Shown here piece by piece: positions 27,414 through 37,125 of a DNA stretch of 64,000 nt. Under the pieces are notes generated by a model. It worked only from the letters and a program-made list of their open reading frames with translations, searched no databases and was not told the origin of the DNA. The translations under genes and the position numbers were made by a program. The stretch comes from Janthinobacterium sp. 61 (GTDB lineage: Bacteria > Pseudomonadota > Gammaproteobacteria > Burkholderiales > Burkholderiaceae_D), in contig NZ_PJMQ01000001.1 of the NCBI RefSeq assembly GCF_002846335.1, positions 3,720,001-3,784,000 on the forward strand. The letters run 5' to 3'. Numbering within the stretch: position 1 is the first letter of the stretch; each line of letters starts with the position of its first letter.

Positions 27414-28261
27414 CAGGCAGTCCAGGCGACCACGTCCTGCTGCTGTTCGCCGAGGCCGGCGATGCCCAGGCGCATGCTGTCGCCCTTTTTCAGGAAACGC
27501 TGCGGCTTGCGGCCCTGACCCACGCCCGGCGGCGTGCCCGTGGCGATAACGTCGCCCGGTTCCAGGGTCATGAATTGCGACAGGTAGCTGACGATCTGCG
27601 CCACCGTGAAAATCATGGTTTGCGTATTGCCCGTCTGCATGCGCTTGCCATTGACTTCCAGATACAGGTCCAGATCCTGCTCGTCGATGACTTCATCGCG
27701 CGTCACCAGCCACGGGCCGACGGGGCCGAAGGTGTCGCAGCCCTTGCCTTTATCCCACTGGCCGCCCCGTTCCAGCTGGAAAGAGCGCTCGGAAATATCG
27801 TTGACGACGCAATAGCCAGCCACGTATTTCAGGGCGTCTTCTTCGCTCACGTATTGCGCGCGCGTGCCGATGACCACGCCCAGCTCCACTTCCCAATCCG
27901 TCTTTTTCGAGCCTTTTGGCAACACGACATTGTCGTCCGGGCCATTCAGGCAAGTAATTGCCTTCATGAAGACGATGGGTTCGGCCGGAATCGGCATGCC
28001 GGACTCGGCTGCGTGATCCGCATAATTGAGGCCGATGCCGATGAATTTACCCACTTTCGCCAGCGGTACGCCGAAGCGGGGATTGCCGCGCACCAGGGGC
28101 AAGGTCTTTTCGTCCAGCTTGGCCAGCTTGCGCAAGGCCTTGTCGGACAGTTGCGCGCCGTCAATATCCGCGATCACGCCGGACAGGTCGCGCAGTTTGC
28201 CTTCTTCATCGATCAGGCCCGGTTTTTCCTTGCCTGGACGTCCATAACGAACGAGTTTCAT
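27413..28261 (-). CDS. Fumarylacetoacetate hydrolase-family protein
   Basis: This 282-residue protein is a member of the FAH superfamily (hydrolases, isomerases and decarboxylases of dicarbonyl acids). Metal-binding and family motifs are GKFIGIGLNYADHA, the acidic DWEVELGVVIG (Glu ligands), GCDTFGPVGPWLVT, and IATGTPPGVGQG. Length fits the group often labelled ureidoglycolate lyase or 2-hydroxyhepta-2,4-dienedioate isomerase, but neither activity can be assigned. It overlaps the MFS gene end by 56 nt and the CMD gene start by 1 nt. Confidence 0.88.
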   Translation of the reverse strand: MKLVRYGRPGKEKPGLIDEEGKLRDLSGVIADIDGAQLSDKALRKLAKLDEKTLPLVRGNPRFGVPLAKVGKFIGIGLNYADHAAESGMPIPAEPIVFMKAITCLNGPDDNVVLPKGSKKTDWEVELGVVIGTRAQYVSEEDALKYVAGYCVVNDISERSFQLERGGQWDKGKGCDTFGPVGPWLVTRDEVIDEQDLDLYLEVNGKRMQTGNTQTMIFTVAQIVSYLSQFMTLEPGDVIATGTPPGVGQGRKPQRFLKKGDSMRLGIAGLGEQQQDVVAWTA

Positions 28262-29552
28262 AGTCTTCCTTGGAGTTGATCATTGCCGCTGTGCAGGCCG
28301 CCATTTTACCGGATGGCCCGGCACGCCTGTAACGTCGAATGAAAAACATCGCAAGTCCCGGCAATTGCAAGGCTGCCAGCACGCCAAACGCCACCTGGTA
28401 GGCTTGCGGCGGATACTGCTGCAAGCTGTTCAGGGGCCAGCAGCCGAGGATCAGGCCAAAGCCCGCCTGTACCAGGAAGGCGCCCGTAAAAATGAGTAAA
28501 TTGAGGCAGGTGGCCGCCCTGCCCGTCAAGCTGGACGGCATGCTTTGCGCGACGATCGCATATTCGAGGCCCGTCACCGTGCCCAACAAGGAAAACAGCA
28601 CGGATAGCAAAGGCAGGCTGGGCACCACATTGCATGCCATCGTCACTTGCACGGCAACAAACAGGACAAGGCCCGCGGCCGCCACTTGCATCGGTTCAAT
28701 CGCCCGCCGCCCTGCCCATTCCGTCAGCATGCCCATGCCGATGGCGCCAAAGATGACGGACGCCATGCCCAGGTACAACAGATACGCCACGCTGTCATCG
28801 GACAGGCCACCCACATCGGCCAGCCAGCGCCCGATCCATAAGCCCTGCACGCCAAAGAACACCGCGTGCGGCAGCAGGATCAGCGCGATGGTGCGGCGAA
28901 AGGCCACGTCGCGGTACACATTCCAGGCACTGACCTTGCTCACCGTGTGCGTGGGGGCGCGGCCGGGCATGGCCGGCGACAGCAGGCGGATCAGCACACC
29001 GATGGCCAGCGCCGCCAGCGCCAGGCCCAGGAATACGCCGCGCCAGTCCGTGTAATGCAAGGCCAGCTTGACGGGCATGGTGGCCGTGGCCGCGCCCAGG
29101 CCGCCTACGGCGATCAGGTAGCCGTGCACGGAAGGCAGGCGAGATGGCGCGATGGCGCATGAGATCGCCTTCACGGCGGCCATGAAACAGCCGCCCAGGC
29201 CCGCCCCCATAACAGCCCGTGCCAAAATCAGCTCGGCAAAGCTGTGGCCCCGGCTGAACAGCCACACGCCCAGGGCCGCCAGCGCCAGCAGCCCCAGTTG
29301 CACCGTGCGGGGGCCGTAACGGTCGAGCGCCATGCCGATCGGCAGTTGCACCAGCGCAAAGGCGAGAAAAAAGACGCTGGTCAGCAGGCCCAGTTGCGCT
29401 GGCGTCAGGGCGACAGAGGCCAGCAATTCCGCCGTCAGAACGGCATTGACGCCGCGCAGCAGGCACGACAGGTAATGACCGAGCGCAAACGGCAGGAACA
29501 CCAGACAAAACACGGCCACGCCGGAACGGGAAGACGCGTCGGCGCCGTGCAT
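28206..29552 (-). CDS. MFS transporter
   Basis: This 448-residue membrane protein is a major-facilitator transporter with about 12 hydrophobic segments. The loop 2-3 motif appears as GMALDRYGPRTVQLG near residues 73-87. It starts 2 nt after the KamA-like gene and its last codons run 56 nt into the FAH gene. The C-terminal tail past RRYRRAG is charged and may be dispensable. The neighbouring enzymes suggest it imports or exports the operon's small organic acid or amino acid. Confidence 0.87.
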   Translation of the reverse strand: MHGADASSRSGVAVFCLVFLPFALGHYLSCLLRGVNAVLTAELLASVALTPAQLGLLTSVFFLAFALVQLPIGMALDRYGPRTVQLGLLALAALGVWLFSRGHSFAELILARAVMGAGLGGCFMAAVKAISCAIAPSRLPSVHGYLIAVGGLGAATATMPVKLALHYTDWRGVFLGLALAALAIGVLIRLLSPAMPGRAPTHTVSKVSAWNVYRDVAFRRTIALILLPHAVFFGVQGLWIGRWLADVGGLSDDSVAYLLYLGMASVIFGAIGMGMLTEWAGRRAIEPMQVAAAGLVLFVAVQVTMACNVVPSLPLLSVLFSLLGTVTGLEYAIVAQSMPSSLTGRAATCLNLLIFTGAFLVQAGFGLILGCWPLNSLQQYPPQAYQVAFGVLAALQLPGLAMFFIRRYRRAGPSGKMAACTAAMINSKEDYETRSLWTSRQGKTGPDR

Positions 29553-29554
29553 GC

Positions 29555-30919
29555 TCAGGCGGCCTGTGCCAGGCGGATGATTTTATGCGGCAACTGCGGC
29601 ATAGGCTCATCCGTTTCAAAGAAAAACCTGGCGTGGCCGAACGCGGGCTTTAAATCGTCCATCCACGTCGCTTCCGCATCGAACTTGGCATAAAACGGCC
29701 GGCGCACCCAATCCGGATTGCGCGCCTGCAAGAATTGCAGGGCAAACAGTTTTTCGCCGTTGATGGTGACGATGCCATCGATGACGACCTTGCCGTGAAA
29801 GGCACTCATGGACGGGCCGCGCACCGTGCGCGACAGGCCTGACACCATCTGGTAAGCGGCCTGGAAAATTTCATGCGCCTTCGCCAAGGGCAACTCGAAA
29901 TAGCCGCGCGGCCCCGTGTCCCGTTCGACAAACATGTAATACGGAATCGCTCCCAGGCGCGTGCCCGTCTGCCACAGCTCCGCCCAGCTAGCCGGGTCTT
30001 CATTGATGTGGCGGATCAGCGGCCCCTGCATGCGCAAGGTGGCGCCCGTGGAGACGATGCGTTTCACCGCTTGTTGCGCGATGTCCTGGCGCAATTCCAC
30101 GGCATGGCTGTAATGGCCCATCACGGCCAGGTTCTTGCCCGCCTTGACGATGCGCTCGAACAGGCGCAGCAAATCGTCCGCATCGCGGTCGGAGACAAAG
30201 CGCTGCGGCCAATACGCCACTGCCTTTGTGCCGATGCGGATGTTCTGGATGTGCTCCAGGCCCGGCTCCAGCAGCGGCTCCAGGTAGGCTGCCAGTTGGC
30301 GCGTATTCATGATCATCGGGTCGCCGCCCGTGATCAGCACATCCGTCACTTCCGGATGCATTTTCAGGTAGGCGGCCAGCTCATGCGATTCGCGCGCATC
30401 GAACTTCATGTCGTCCATGCCGACGAACTGGGGCCAGCGGAAGCAGAAGGTGCAATACGCGTGGCACGTCTGGCCCGCGCTGGGGAAAAATAGCACCGTT
30501 TGCGCATATTTATGCTGCAGGCCGCGCACGGGTGCATCGTTGATTTTCGGCACGTTATGCGTCATCTGCCCTGCCGGATGGGGATTCATGCCCAGGCGGA
30601 TACCATGCACATAGGCATCGATGGCGGCCTTGTCGCGCTGCACCAGCACCAGATCGCGCAAGTGGGCGTACTGCTCGGGTGGCAGCATGTCGCGGTGGGG
30701 GAAAACGAGGCGGTAGATGGGATCATCAGGAATATTGTTCCAGTCGATCAGCTGGTCGAGCACATAGGCATTGGTGCGAAACGGCAAGACGTGCGAGACC
30801 ACTTGCACGGCGACACGCTGCTCTTCCGGCAGCCATTTCCACTGCCGCGCCTGATGTATGGTTTGCCGCGTGTACGGCTTGAACTTGGGTGGAAACGGCT
30901 CGGTAATGAGTGCGGACAC
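29555..30919 (-). CDS. KamA-family radical SAM protein (aminomutase-like)
   Basis: This 454-residue protein is related to lysine 2,3-aminomutase. The radical SAM cluster motif CHAYCTFC (about residues 152-159) is intact and is followed by RWPQFVG and the LITGGDPMIM segment. The PLP-lysine motif PGGGGK of classical KamA is not present; the aligned part reads MSAFHGKVVIDG. The substrate is therefore open. The start is GTG, with AGGAG 7 nt upstream. It heads the operon with MFS, FAH and CMD genes. I see no alternative start that fits better. Confidence 0.85.
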   Translation of the reverse strand: MSALITEPFPPKFKPYTRQTIHQARQWKWLPEEQRVAVQVVSHVLPFRTNAYVLDQLIDWNNIPDDPIYRLVFPHRDMLPPEQYAHLRDLVLVQRDKAAIDAYVHGIRLGMNPHPAGQMTHNVPKINDAPVRGLQHKYAQTVLFFPSAGQTCHAYCTFCFRWPQFVGMDDMKFDARESHELAAYLKMHPEVTDVLITGGDPMIMNTRQLAAYLEPLLEPGLEHIQNIRIGTKAVAYWPQRFVSDRDADDLLRLFERIVKAGKNLAVMGHYSHAVELRQDIAQQAVKRIVSTGATLRMQGPLIRHINEDPASWAELWQTGTRLGAIPYYMFVERDTGPRGYFELPLAKAHEIFQAAYQMVSGLSRTVRGPSMSAFHGKVVIDGIVTINGEKLFALQFLQARNPDWVRRPFYAKFDAEATWMDDLKPAFGHARFFFETDEPMPQLPHKIIRLAQAA

Positions 30920-31195
30920 GATAGTCTCCTTGCCTATAAATAGCGATAACTTTCATGAAATTGGCCCTATATCGGTCAATTGCAGCCCCCTCAGGCAACG
31001 CCTGCTCGGCATGCTGTGAAAGTCATGATAATTCTTGCCATACAGAACCAAATTGCCACATATCAACAAGCATGCCGATACCTGGCTCGCTGCCTACAAG
31101 CAACTCTTTAGTTTGTTCCATCGCAATTTGATGGGGCCCTCGACGACGTAAATTACGGCTTGGCAACACATCCCTCGACATCACAAGGAGCTGTC

Positions 31196-31654
31196 ATGAA
31201 ACGCTTATTCACGGGTAGCCTGCTGTGCCTGGCATTTGCCGGCGGCAGCGTCAATGCCGCCGTCGAAGCAACGGAAAAAGACGCCATCGCCATGGCCGAA
31301 CGGGGCGCCGCCTTCATGAAGGCGCATGGCAAAGAAGAGATGATGAAGAAAATCACGGCGAAAGACCCCGACTTCGTGCAAGGCTCGCTGTATGTGGACA
31401 TGCGCGACATCAAGACGGGCATCGTGCTCGCCCACCCCATCAATGCTTCCATCGTGGGCAAGGATTTGACGGACGTGCCTGACGCGAATGGCAAGAAATA
31501 TCGCCGTGAAATCATTGAACTGGCGCAAAAGCAGGGCAAGGGCTGGGTCGACTACCAGTACAAGAACCCCGTCAGCGGCAAGATCGAGCCAAAGACCACA
31601 TATATCCTGCGCGTCAACGATGTGGTGCTGGAAGCGGGCATCTACAAGAAATAG
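31196..31654 (+). CDS. Periplasmic single-Cache domain protein
   Basis: This 152-residue protein has a signal peptide (cleavage near VNA-A) and then one Cache-type (sCache_2) sensory domain with [39 protein letters not shown] and [20 protein letters not shown]. There is no membrane anchor or output domain, so it is a free periplasmic sensor. AGGAG lies 6 nt before the ATG. It is 68 nt upstream of a chemoreceptor gene and probably feeds ligand information to it. A sigma-28-like GCCGATAC occurs at 31074-31081. Confidence 0.85.
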   Translation: MKRLFTGSLLCLAFAGGSVNAAVEATEKDAIAMAERGAAFMKAHGKEEMMKKITAKDPDFVQGSLYVDMRDIKTGIVLAHPINASIVGKDLTDVPDANGKKYRREIIELAQKQGKGWVDYQYKNPVSGKIEPKTTYILRVNDVVLEAGIYKK

Positions 31655-31722
31655 AACCGGGACTGCGCGCACGAACGCCGTGCGCCGCCAGCGCTTGGAA
31701 CAGCCATCGCCAGGAGTCAAGC

Positions 31723-33432
31723 ATGCTCAATACATTACGCATCGGACCAAAATTATTGCTGGCGCCCGCCCTGGTCTTGCTGCTGCTGATACTCAGCTCG
31801 ACCGGTGCCTGGTATGGCATGGTGCGGCAAAATACATCGCTGGAAAACATGGTGCGCGTGCGCATCACGCATTTGAAGGCGGCCGCCGACATACTAGGCG
31901 AGGCCAAGCAGGTGCACGGCAATATGTACCAGTTGCTGTCATGGACGAATGGCAGCTTCGCCAAAGCCCGCATCGACGCGCTGGAACAACAGATCAAGGC
32001 GCGCCACGCGGCCATCGGCACCCAGCTGGCCTCGCTGCGCGCCATGGCCACGGGCGCCGAGCGCACCCTGGTCGATGCCGCCATCACGGCCCTGGCCGGC
32101 TATCGCAAGGCTGTACTGGAAACCATGGAAATGGCGCAGATGGATCAGTCGATCGCCACCAATTCCATGCTCAAGGCGGAAACGCAATTCGGCCAGTTCA
32201 ATACGCAGCTGGCGCAGCTGTCTGCCCTGGAAACGACGCTCAGCCGCCAGGCCCATGCGACGGCCAGCGCCGAGTTTCGCAGCCTGGGCTGGAGCCTGCT
32301 GCTGACCGTTCTGCTCTCCATCCTGGTCTCCATCGTGGTGACCATGCTGGTGCGGCGCGCCATGCTGGTGGAAATCCGCAGCATCGCCGACGCGGTGCAA
32401 GACTTGGCGGCGGGCAAGCTGATGTCCGGTGCGCCCAAGCAGGGCAATGACGAGATCGCCGCCACGTCGCGCGTGCTGGACCAGGCCATCGCCCACCTGA
32501 ACCAGACCTTGCGTACCATCAGGGGCGCCGTGCAATCGATCGACGCGGCCTCGCGCGAAATTGCCGCCGGCAATCTGGATTTATCGGCGCGCACGGAACT
32601 GCAAGCCAGTGCGCTGGAAGAAACGTCAAGCGCCATGGAAGCGCTGACGCAAGCCGTCAATGACAACGCCGCCAACGCCCAGCTCGCTTGCGAGCTGGCG
32701 GGGCAAGCGTCCACCCTGGCCGTACACGGGGGAGTATCGATGCAGCAAGCGGTGACGACGATGGCGACGATACGCGCCAATTCGCGCCAGATTGTGGATA
32801 TTATCGGCGTGATCGACGGCATTTCTTTCCAGACCAACATCCTCGCGCTAAATGCGGCGGTGGAAGCGGCGCGCGCGGGCGAACAAGGCCGCGGCTTTGC
32901 CGTGGTGGCGTCCGAAGTGCGCACCCTGGCGCAACGCTCGGCGCTGGCCGCCAGGGAAATCAAGACACTGATCGCCACATCCGTCACGACCATCGATGGC
33001 GGCAGCGTGGCCGTGCAGCAAGCGGGCGACAGCATGGGCGCCATCGTCGCCTCGGTGCAGCAAGTCCATGACATCATCCAGCGCGTAAAACAGGCCAGCG
33101 CCGAGCAGGCGTCGGGCATCACGGAAGTCAACCAGGCCGTCACGCAAATGGATGACGTCACGCAGCACAATGCGGCCCTGGTGGAACAGGCGGCAGCGGC
33201 GGCAGCCAGTTTGCAGGACCAGGCCGTCAAATTGTCGGCGGCAGTCAGCGTCTTTACCCTGGATAACGCCACGCCAACGACGCCCGCCAGCGTAGACGAT
33301 GAAGTCTTCCTGAATCCGGCCAGGAAACCGGGCCAGGACAGACGCGCTGTGCACAGCCCGCTGCGAAGCATGCCCGGCCTGCGCGGCGCCAAGGATGCGC
33401 CGCAGCGCCAGCGTGGCCAGATGCGCGATTAA
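31723..33432 (+). CDS. Methyl-accepting chemotaxis protein
   Basis: This 569-residue chemoreceptor has membrane helices at about 10-30 and 190-212, a four-helix-bundle periplasmic domain, HAMP, and a methyl-accepting domain with the intact tip [20 protein letters not shown]. Unlike the receptor at 16 kb it does not end in a CheR-tether motif; the tail is basic (QRQRGQMRD). AGGAG precedes the ATG. Its partner is the upstream free Cache protein. The end overlaps the convergent mpg gene by 4 nt. Confidence 0.9.
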   Translation: MLNTLRIGPKLLLAPALVLLLLILSSTGAWYGMVRQNTSLENMVRVRITHLKAAADILGEAKQVHGNMYQLLSWTNGSFAKARIDALEQQIKARHAAIGTQLASLRAMATGAERTLVDAAITALAGYRKAVLETMEMAQMDQSIATNSMLKAETQFGQFNTQLAQLSALETTLSRQAHATASAEFRSLGWSLLLTVLLSILVSIVVTMLVRRAMLVEIRSIADAVQDLAAGKLMSGAPKQGNDEIAATSRVLDQAIAHLNQTLRTIRGAVQSIDAASREIAAGNLDLSARTELQASALEETSSAMEALTQAVNDNAANAQLACELAGQASTLAVHGGVSMQQAVTTMATIRANSRQIVDIIGVIDGISFQTNILALNAAVEAARAGEQGRGFAVVASEVRTLAQRSALAAREIKTLIATSVTTIDGGSVAVQQAGDSMGAIVASVQQVHDIIQRVKQASAEQASGITEVNQAVTQMDDVTQHNAALVEQAAAAAASLQDQAVKLSAAVSVFTLDNATPTTPASVDDEVFLNPARKPGQDRRAVHSPLRSMPGLRGAKDAPQRQRGQMRD

Positions 33433-34007
33433 CTGGCAGGTGTGCGCATGGGCTTGCTCAGGTAGCGCGAACCGGCCAGCACGAAGCGCCACGGCGTCTC
33501 CATCGCCCTGGAGATGCCGATGCGCGGCCCCGCCTGCACTGTCAGTTCATCCTCGCGGGCCAGCAGCATGAACGGTGGTGCATCGAGCGCCAGGCGATTC
33601 TGCAGGTGGCTCACACCGAGCGCCTGGCACACCTTGCCCGGCCCCGAACACAGCAGCCGCAGATCCTCGACGCCGCGCCGTTGGCGCATGGCATCGAGTC
33701 CCGCCAGCGGCTCGATGGCGCGAATCAGCACGCCTGCCCCATGGCCCGCTTCGCGGCACACAAAATTCAAACACCAATGGATGCTGTAGGAGCGGTAGAC
33801 ATAGGCGTGTGCGGGCGGGCCGAACATGGCGGCGTTGCGCGGCGTCATGCCGCCATACGTGTGCGAAGCGGGGTCCAGCCGGTCATACGCTTCCGTTTCC
33901 ACGATGCGCCCGCCCACGCCGTCAACCAGCACGGTCACGCCGATCAGCTGGCGCGCCACGCTGCTGGAATCGTCCGCAAAATCGATACCGGCAAGGAGTT
34001 TTTTCAT
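33429..34007 (-). CDS. mpg: 3-methyladenine DNA glycosylase (AAG/MPG family)
   Basis: This 192-residue protein excises alkylated purines. The AAG fold is marked by [17 protein letters not shown] (catalytic Glu in the ETEAY motif), [20 protein letters not shown], and the C-terminal [13 protein letters not shown] and [14 protein letters not shown]. Length matches bacterial AAG proteins. It is a lone gene, convergent with the chemoreceptor and divergent from the HDOD gene. Together with ada, the Oxygenase-NA gene and the deoxyinosine glycosylase, it adds to a rich base-repair set in this window. Confidence 0.92.
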   Translation of the reverse strand: MKKLLAGIDFADDSSSVARQLIGVTVLVDGVGGRIVETEAYDRLDPASHTYGGMTPRNAAMFGPPAHAYVYRSYSIHWCLNFVCREAGHGAGVLIRAIEPLAGLDAMRQRRGVEDLRLLCSGPGKVCQALGVSHLQNRLALDAPPFMLLAREDELTVQAGPRIGISRAMETPWRFVLAGSRYLSKPMRTPAS

Positions 34008-34298
34008 ACGTTAATTGTACTGCCGCACTGTCCACCACACGCCGCCCCGCCGCCTTGAAAACAAATAAAACTTGATCTTTTAATCACAAACTCAGGGATG
34101 GACCTCGTCGTAAAATGACGGAAATAGCGTATCGACACGATCAAAATGGGGATTTTTTCCAGAATATATTGTCGAGATGAACTATTGCCACGCATAAACA
34201 GCGATAATCGTCGGGCACTGCGCCAGACGCTCATGAAGCGGGCAGCGGCAGCGCGCCACAGAATAAGCACCGGGCACAAAAATGATGATGAAAGCGTG

Positions 34299-35165
34299 AT
34301 GATGAGAGCGGCAGCGCAAAAGCAGGTAGTGCAGGAAGATCCGGTTGACGCCTTGATGCGTTCCATCCGCATTCCGCCACGTCCCAGCCTGCTGGTCGAT
34401 TTGCAGCGCGAACTGGCCGAAGACGACCCGTCGCCGCGCCGCATCGCGCGCATCATCGCCGACGATGTCGGCATGTCCGGCGCCCTGCTGAAGCTGGCCA
34501 ACTCGCCTTTCTACGGCGCCGCGCGCAAGGCCAAATCCGTCGAGCAAGGCATCAACTTTCTCGGCATTAACCAGTGCAGCGCCATGATGACGGGCTTGCT
34601 GGCGCGCCAGGCGCTGGAAGCGGAAGGCGTGGAACTGACCAACTTCTGGGATGTGTCGGCCAAGCGCGCGCGCGCCCTGGTATTTACCTCGCGCAAGCTG
34701 CGCATCGCCCCGCCCGACATCGCCCATACCTTCGGCCTGTTCTGCGATATCGGCGTGCCCCTGCTGATGAACCGCTTCCCCGACTACGTCAAGACCTACG
34801 CGGCGGCGGCCAACGATGCGCACAATTGCTTTACCAGCCTGGAAGACGCGCGCCACCAGACCAACCACGCAGCCATCGGCTGCTTGCTGGCGCGCAACTG
34901 GGGCCTGTCTTCCGATGTCTCCTGGGCCATCCTGCACCACCACGACTACACGGTGCTGGCGGACCCGTCCACGGACGACGCCATCCGCTCGCTCGTCGCC
35001 CTGTCGCTGCTGGCCGAAAAGGGCATTCAGCGCTACCATGGCAACAGTACCTCGCTGGAGTGGGACAAGGGCGGCGAACTTGCCTGCCAACATCTCGGCC
35101 TGTCGCAGGAAGAAGCCGCCGACCTGCTCGACGAGCTGCACGAGATGTTCGATACCGACCATTGA
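34299..35165 (+). CDS. HDOD-domain signalling protein
   Basis: This 288-residue protein is built on an HDOD domain (ADDVGMSGALLKLANSPFYG near residue 53, then VEQGINFLGINQC and GLFCDIGVPLLM). HDOD proteins act in signalling with c-di-GMP or chemotaxis systems, but lack the enzymatic HD residues. The frame is open to 34146; that stretch is AT-rich and protein-poor, so the start near 34299 is chosen. No strong ribosome site is visible, so the start stays uncertain. The C-terminus is acidic. Confidence 0.8.
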   Translation: MMRAAAQKQVVQEDPVDALMRSIRIPPRPSLLVDLQRELAEDDPSPRRIARIIADDVGMSGALLKLANSPFYGAARKAKSVEQGINFLGINQCSAMMTGLLARQALEAEGVELTNFWDVSAKRARALVFTSRKLRIAPPDIAHTFGLFCDIGVPLLMNRFPDYVKTYAAAANDAHNCFTSLEDARHQTNHAAIGCLLARNWGLSSDVSWAILHHHDYTVLADPSTDDAIRSLVALSLLAEKGIQRYHGNSTSLEWDKGGELACQHLGLSQEEAADLLDELHEMFDTDH

Positions 35166-35271
35166 GGTATCAGGCGGCCGCGTCCGCCTGTATCATCTGT
35201 CCCGGCGCCTGGCAAAGCCTTGGCGCCTGTTTCCGTTTGCCTGACCCGTATTTCTTAACCTGTTGATCGCC

Positions 35272-36480
35272 ATGCCCAAAAATAAGCGCCCCGTCCCCCG
35301 TAAATCCGCCAACACGCCTGAAGACAAGGATGAGTCCGTCACGCGCATGCTGTGCACGATGGCCCTGAACCTGGCGGAGCAGGAAGACAGCGAATCGCAG
35401 GGCACGGTCCTGGCCGAGCAAGCCGTCGAGTTCGGCCGCCTGATCCGCAAGGCCTTGAATCAAAAGAAGGATGAAATCCTGTACGACGCCATCGAACGGG
35501 CCAAGTACGAAGACGTGGGCGCCTACCAGTACCTGCGCAGCCATATCGAGGAAGCGGCGTCCATCTCCGTGATCCGCCGCGAAAATGCCCCTGCCATGGA
35601 AATCAACGCCTTTGTCGTGCCCCTGCTGGTGCAAAGCACGGGCGGCCTGAAGGAAGCGGACAGTTTCCAGGACCAGGACGCATTCGAAGCGCTGGTGCAG
35701 AGTTTTCAACAGTCTCAACTGGAAAGCGCCAAGGCCAAGGTCGTCTTGATGAGCCACGCCTACGACCTCGATGAAATTGACCGCATCACCTATAGCCACC
35801 TGCACGAGATGGTGCGTGATGCGTACTCGTCGATGACAGACAAGAAAATCGTCGCCACGCCGGGCCTGGAAAGCAGCATCATCGGCTGGAGCGAGACGGC
35901 TTTCGGCCCGCAGGATACGGCCGTCGAGCTGCGCTTCCTGCTGGGCTTTGCCTTGAAACGCGTGGACGACCCTTTCTATGCGGAACCGAAGGATGAAGCG
36001 GCGCTCGACGCCTGGTTCGATGCGCGCATGGCCCGCTATCAACAATGGACGACGGAAGTGGGCGAGCTCGTCAAGCGCTGCCTGGCGCCGGCCGGCAGCG
36101 CCCTGGAAGTGAGCTTCCTCTACCAGGATCTATTCCATGGCGGCAAGGAACAAGGCATGAGCGAATATGCGATGCTGCAAATGATGTCGGGCATCAACCA
36201 CGCGCTGGCGGAAAACAAAGTGGATGCTGCGGATGTCTCGGTGGTCGTCGGCCCTGCCGATGAGCACGGCGACATGCTGTTGCGCGTCAACGTCACCACG
36301 GCGGGCGGCGCACTGCTGCACAGCGCCGACAAGCCGCTGGACCTGGCTGCCGACCTGCAGGACGAAGTCGACGACATCTGCGATGCGCTGGCTACCATTG
36401 GCGTGACGCAATTGTCCGTGGCCTTGAAATTCGATGCCAAGGGACAGCCGGTGGAAGCGCAGCCGTACGCACCCGCCTAA
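35272..36480 (+). CDS. DUF2863-like cytoplasmic protein
   Basis: I recognise this 402-residue protein only as resembling the betaproteobacterial DUF2863 group. It begins with a basic, Pro-rich N-terminus (MPKNKRPVPRK), then acidic helical segments. Features are NAFVVPLLVQS, LRFLLGFALKR, VSFLYQDLFHGGKEQG and two short acidic repeats near the end. No membrane segment or signal is seen. It lies 106 nt after the HDOD gene on the same strand. The function is unknown. Confidence 0.7.
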   Translation: MPKNKRPVPRKSANTPEDKDESVTRMLCTMALNLAEQEDSESQGTVLAEQAVEFGRLIRKALNQKKDEILYDAIERAKYEDVGAYQYLRSHIEEAASISVIRRENAPAMEINAFVVPLLVQSTGGLKEADSFQDQDAFEALVQSFQQSQLESAKAKVVLMSHAYDLDEIDRITYSHLHEMVRDAYSSMTDKKIVATPGLESSIIGWSETAFGPQDTAVELRFLLGFALKRVDDPFYAEPKDEAALDAWFDARMARYQQWTTEVGELVKRCLAPAGSALEVSFLYQDLFHGGKEQGMSEYAMLQMMSGINHALAENKVDAADVSVVVGPADEHGDMLLRVNVTTAGGALLHSADKPLDLAADLQDEVDDICDALATIGVTQLSVALKFDAKGQPVEAQPYAPA

Positions 36481-36506
36481 GGAACTGGCACGGCCCGCGT
36501 TCTGCA

Positions 36507-37064
36507 TCAAAACGGCTGTAATGTTTTCCATTCCAGCAACTTGGCAGCATAGGCGAGCGTGTAGGCAGGACTGCTCGAGGGCAAGCTGACGATGCGGTAA
36601 CGCTGCGCGTGTTCGCCCAGCACCTTGATGCCAAGCTTCGCCGCCGTGCCGCCGTTGAAGGCGATCGTATGCAGCTGCGGCAAGCTGGAGGTCAGGGCCA
36701 CCAGGTCGTTGTCGTCGCGGGCGCGGATGTTGCTGTCCAGGCTGCCTGTGCGCTGCGCCTGCGCCACCACGTCCCACAGGCCCACGCCCTGCGCCAGCAA
36801 GGTTGCCAGACGCTCTTCATAGGGCAGGCTGGTCAAATGCACGCCCAGCACTTCGCCCAGCAGCATCCAGAACTTGTTTTGCGGATGCGCATAGTACTGG
36901 CTGTGCGCCAGTGATTTTTCGCCGGGCAAGCTGCCCAGGATCAGCAAGCGCGTGCCAGCGTCGATGACGGGAGCAAAGCAGCGCTTGCGCGCATCTGCTG
37001 CATGGTCTGGCAAGAAGGCAGGGCTATTCAAATGAGATATCCGGAAGGGAAGGCGTAGGGCCAT
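36507..37064 (-). CDS. DNA-deoxyinosine glycosylase (UDG superfamily)
   Basis: This 185-residue protein is of the hypoxanthine-DNA glycosylase type within the uracil-DNA glycosylase superfamily. It shows KRCFAPVIDAGTRLLILGSL, PGEKSLAHSQYYAHPQNKFW, and the C-terminal SLPSSSPAYTL. It would remove deaminated adenine from DNA. The frame is open to 37199, but the family start and the divergent neighbour favour the ATG at 37064. It is divergent from the Mpo1-like gene. Confidence 0.85.
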   Translation of the reverse strand: MALRLPFRISHLNSPAFLPDHAADARKRCFAPVIDAGTRLLILGSLPGEKSLAHSQYYAHPQNKFWMLLGEVLGVHLTSLPYEERLATLLAQGVGLWDVVAQAQRTGSLDSNIRARDDNDLVALTSSLPQLHTIAFNGGTAAKLGIKVLGEHAQRYRIVSLPSSSPAYTLAYAAKLLEWKTLQPF

Positions 37065-37125
37065 TTTACCCGGCCACGCGACGGTGTAGAATTCCCGGAC
37101 AAGCTCCCAACACAAGAGACCGCCC

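Noticed and set aside
34146..34298. N-terminal extension of the HDOD protein
   Set aside because: The stretch is AT-rich like a promoter region, has no ribosome site and no conserved domain; the family length fits the later start.
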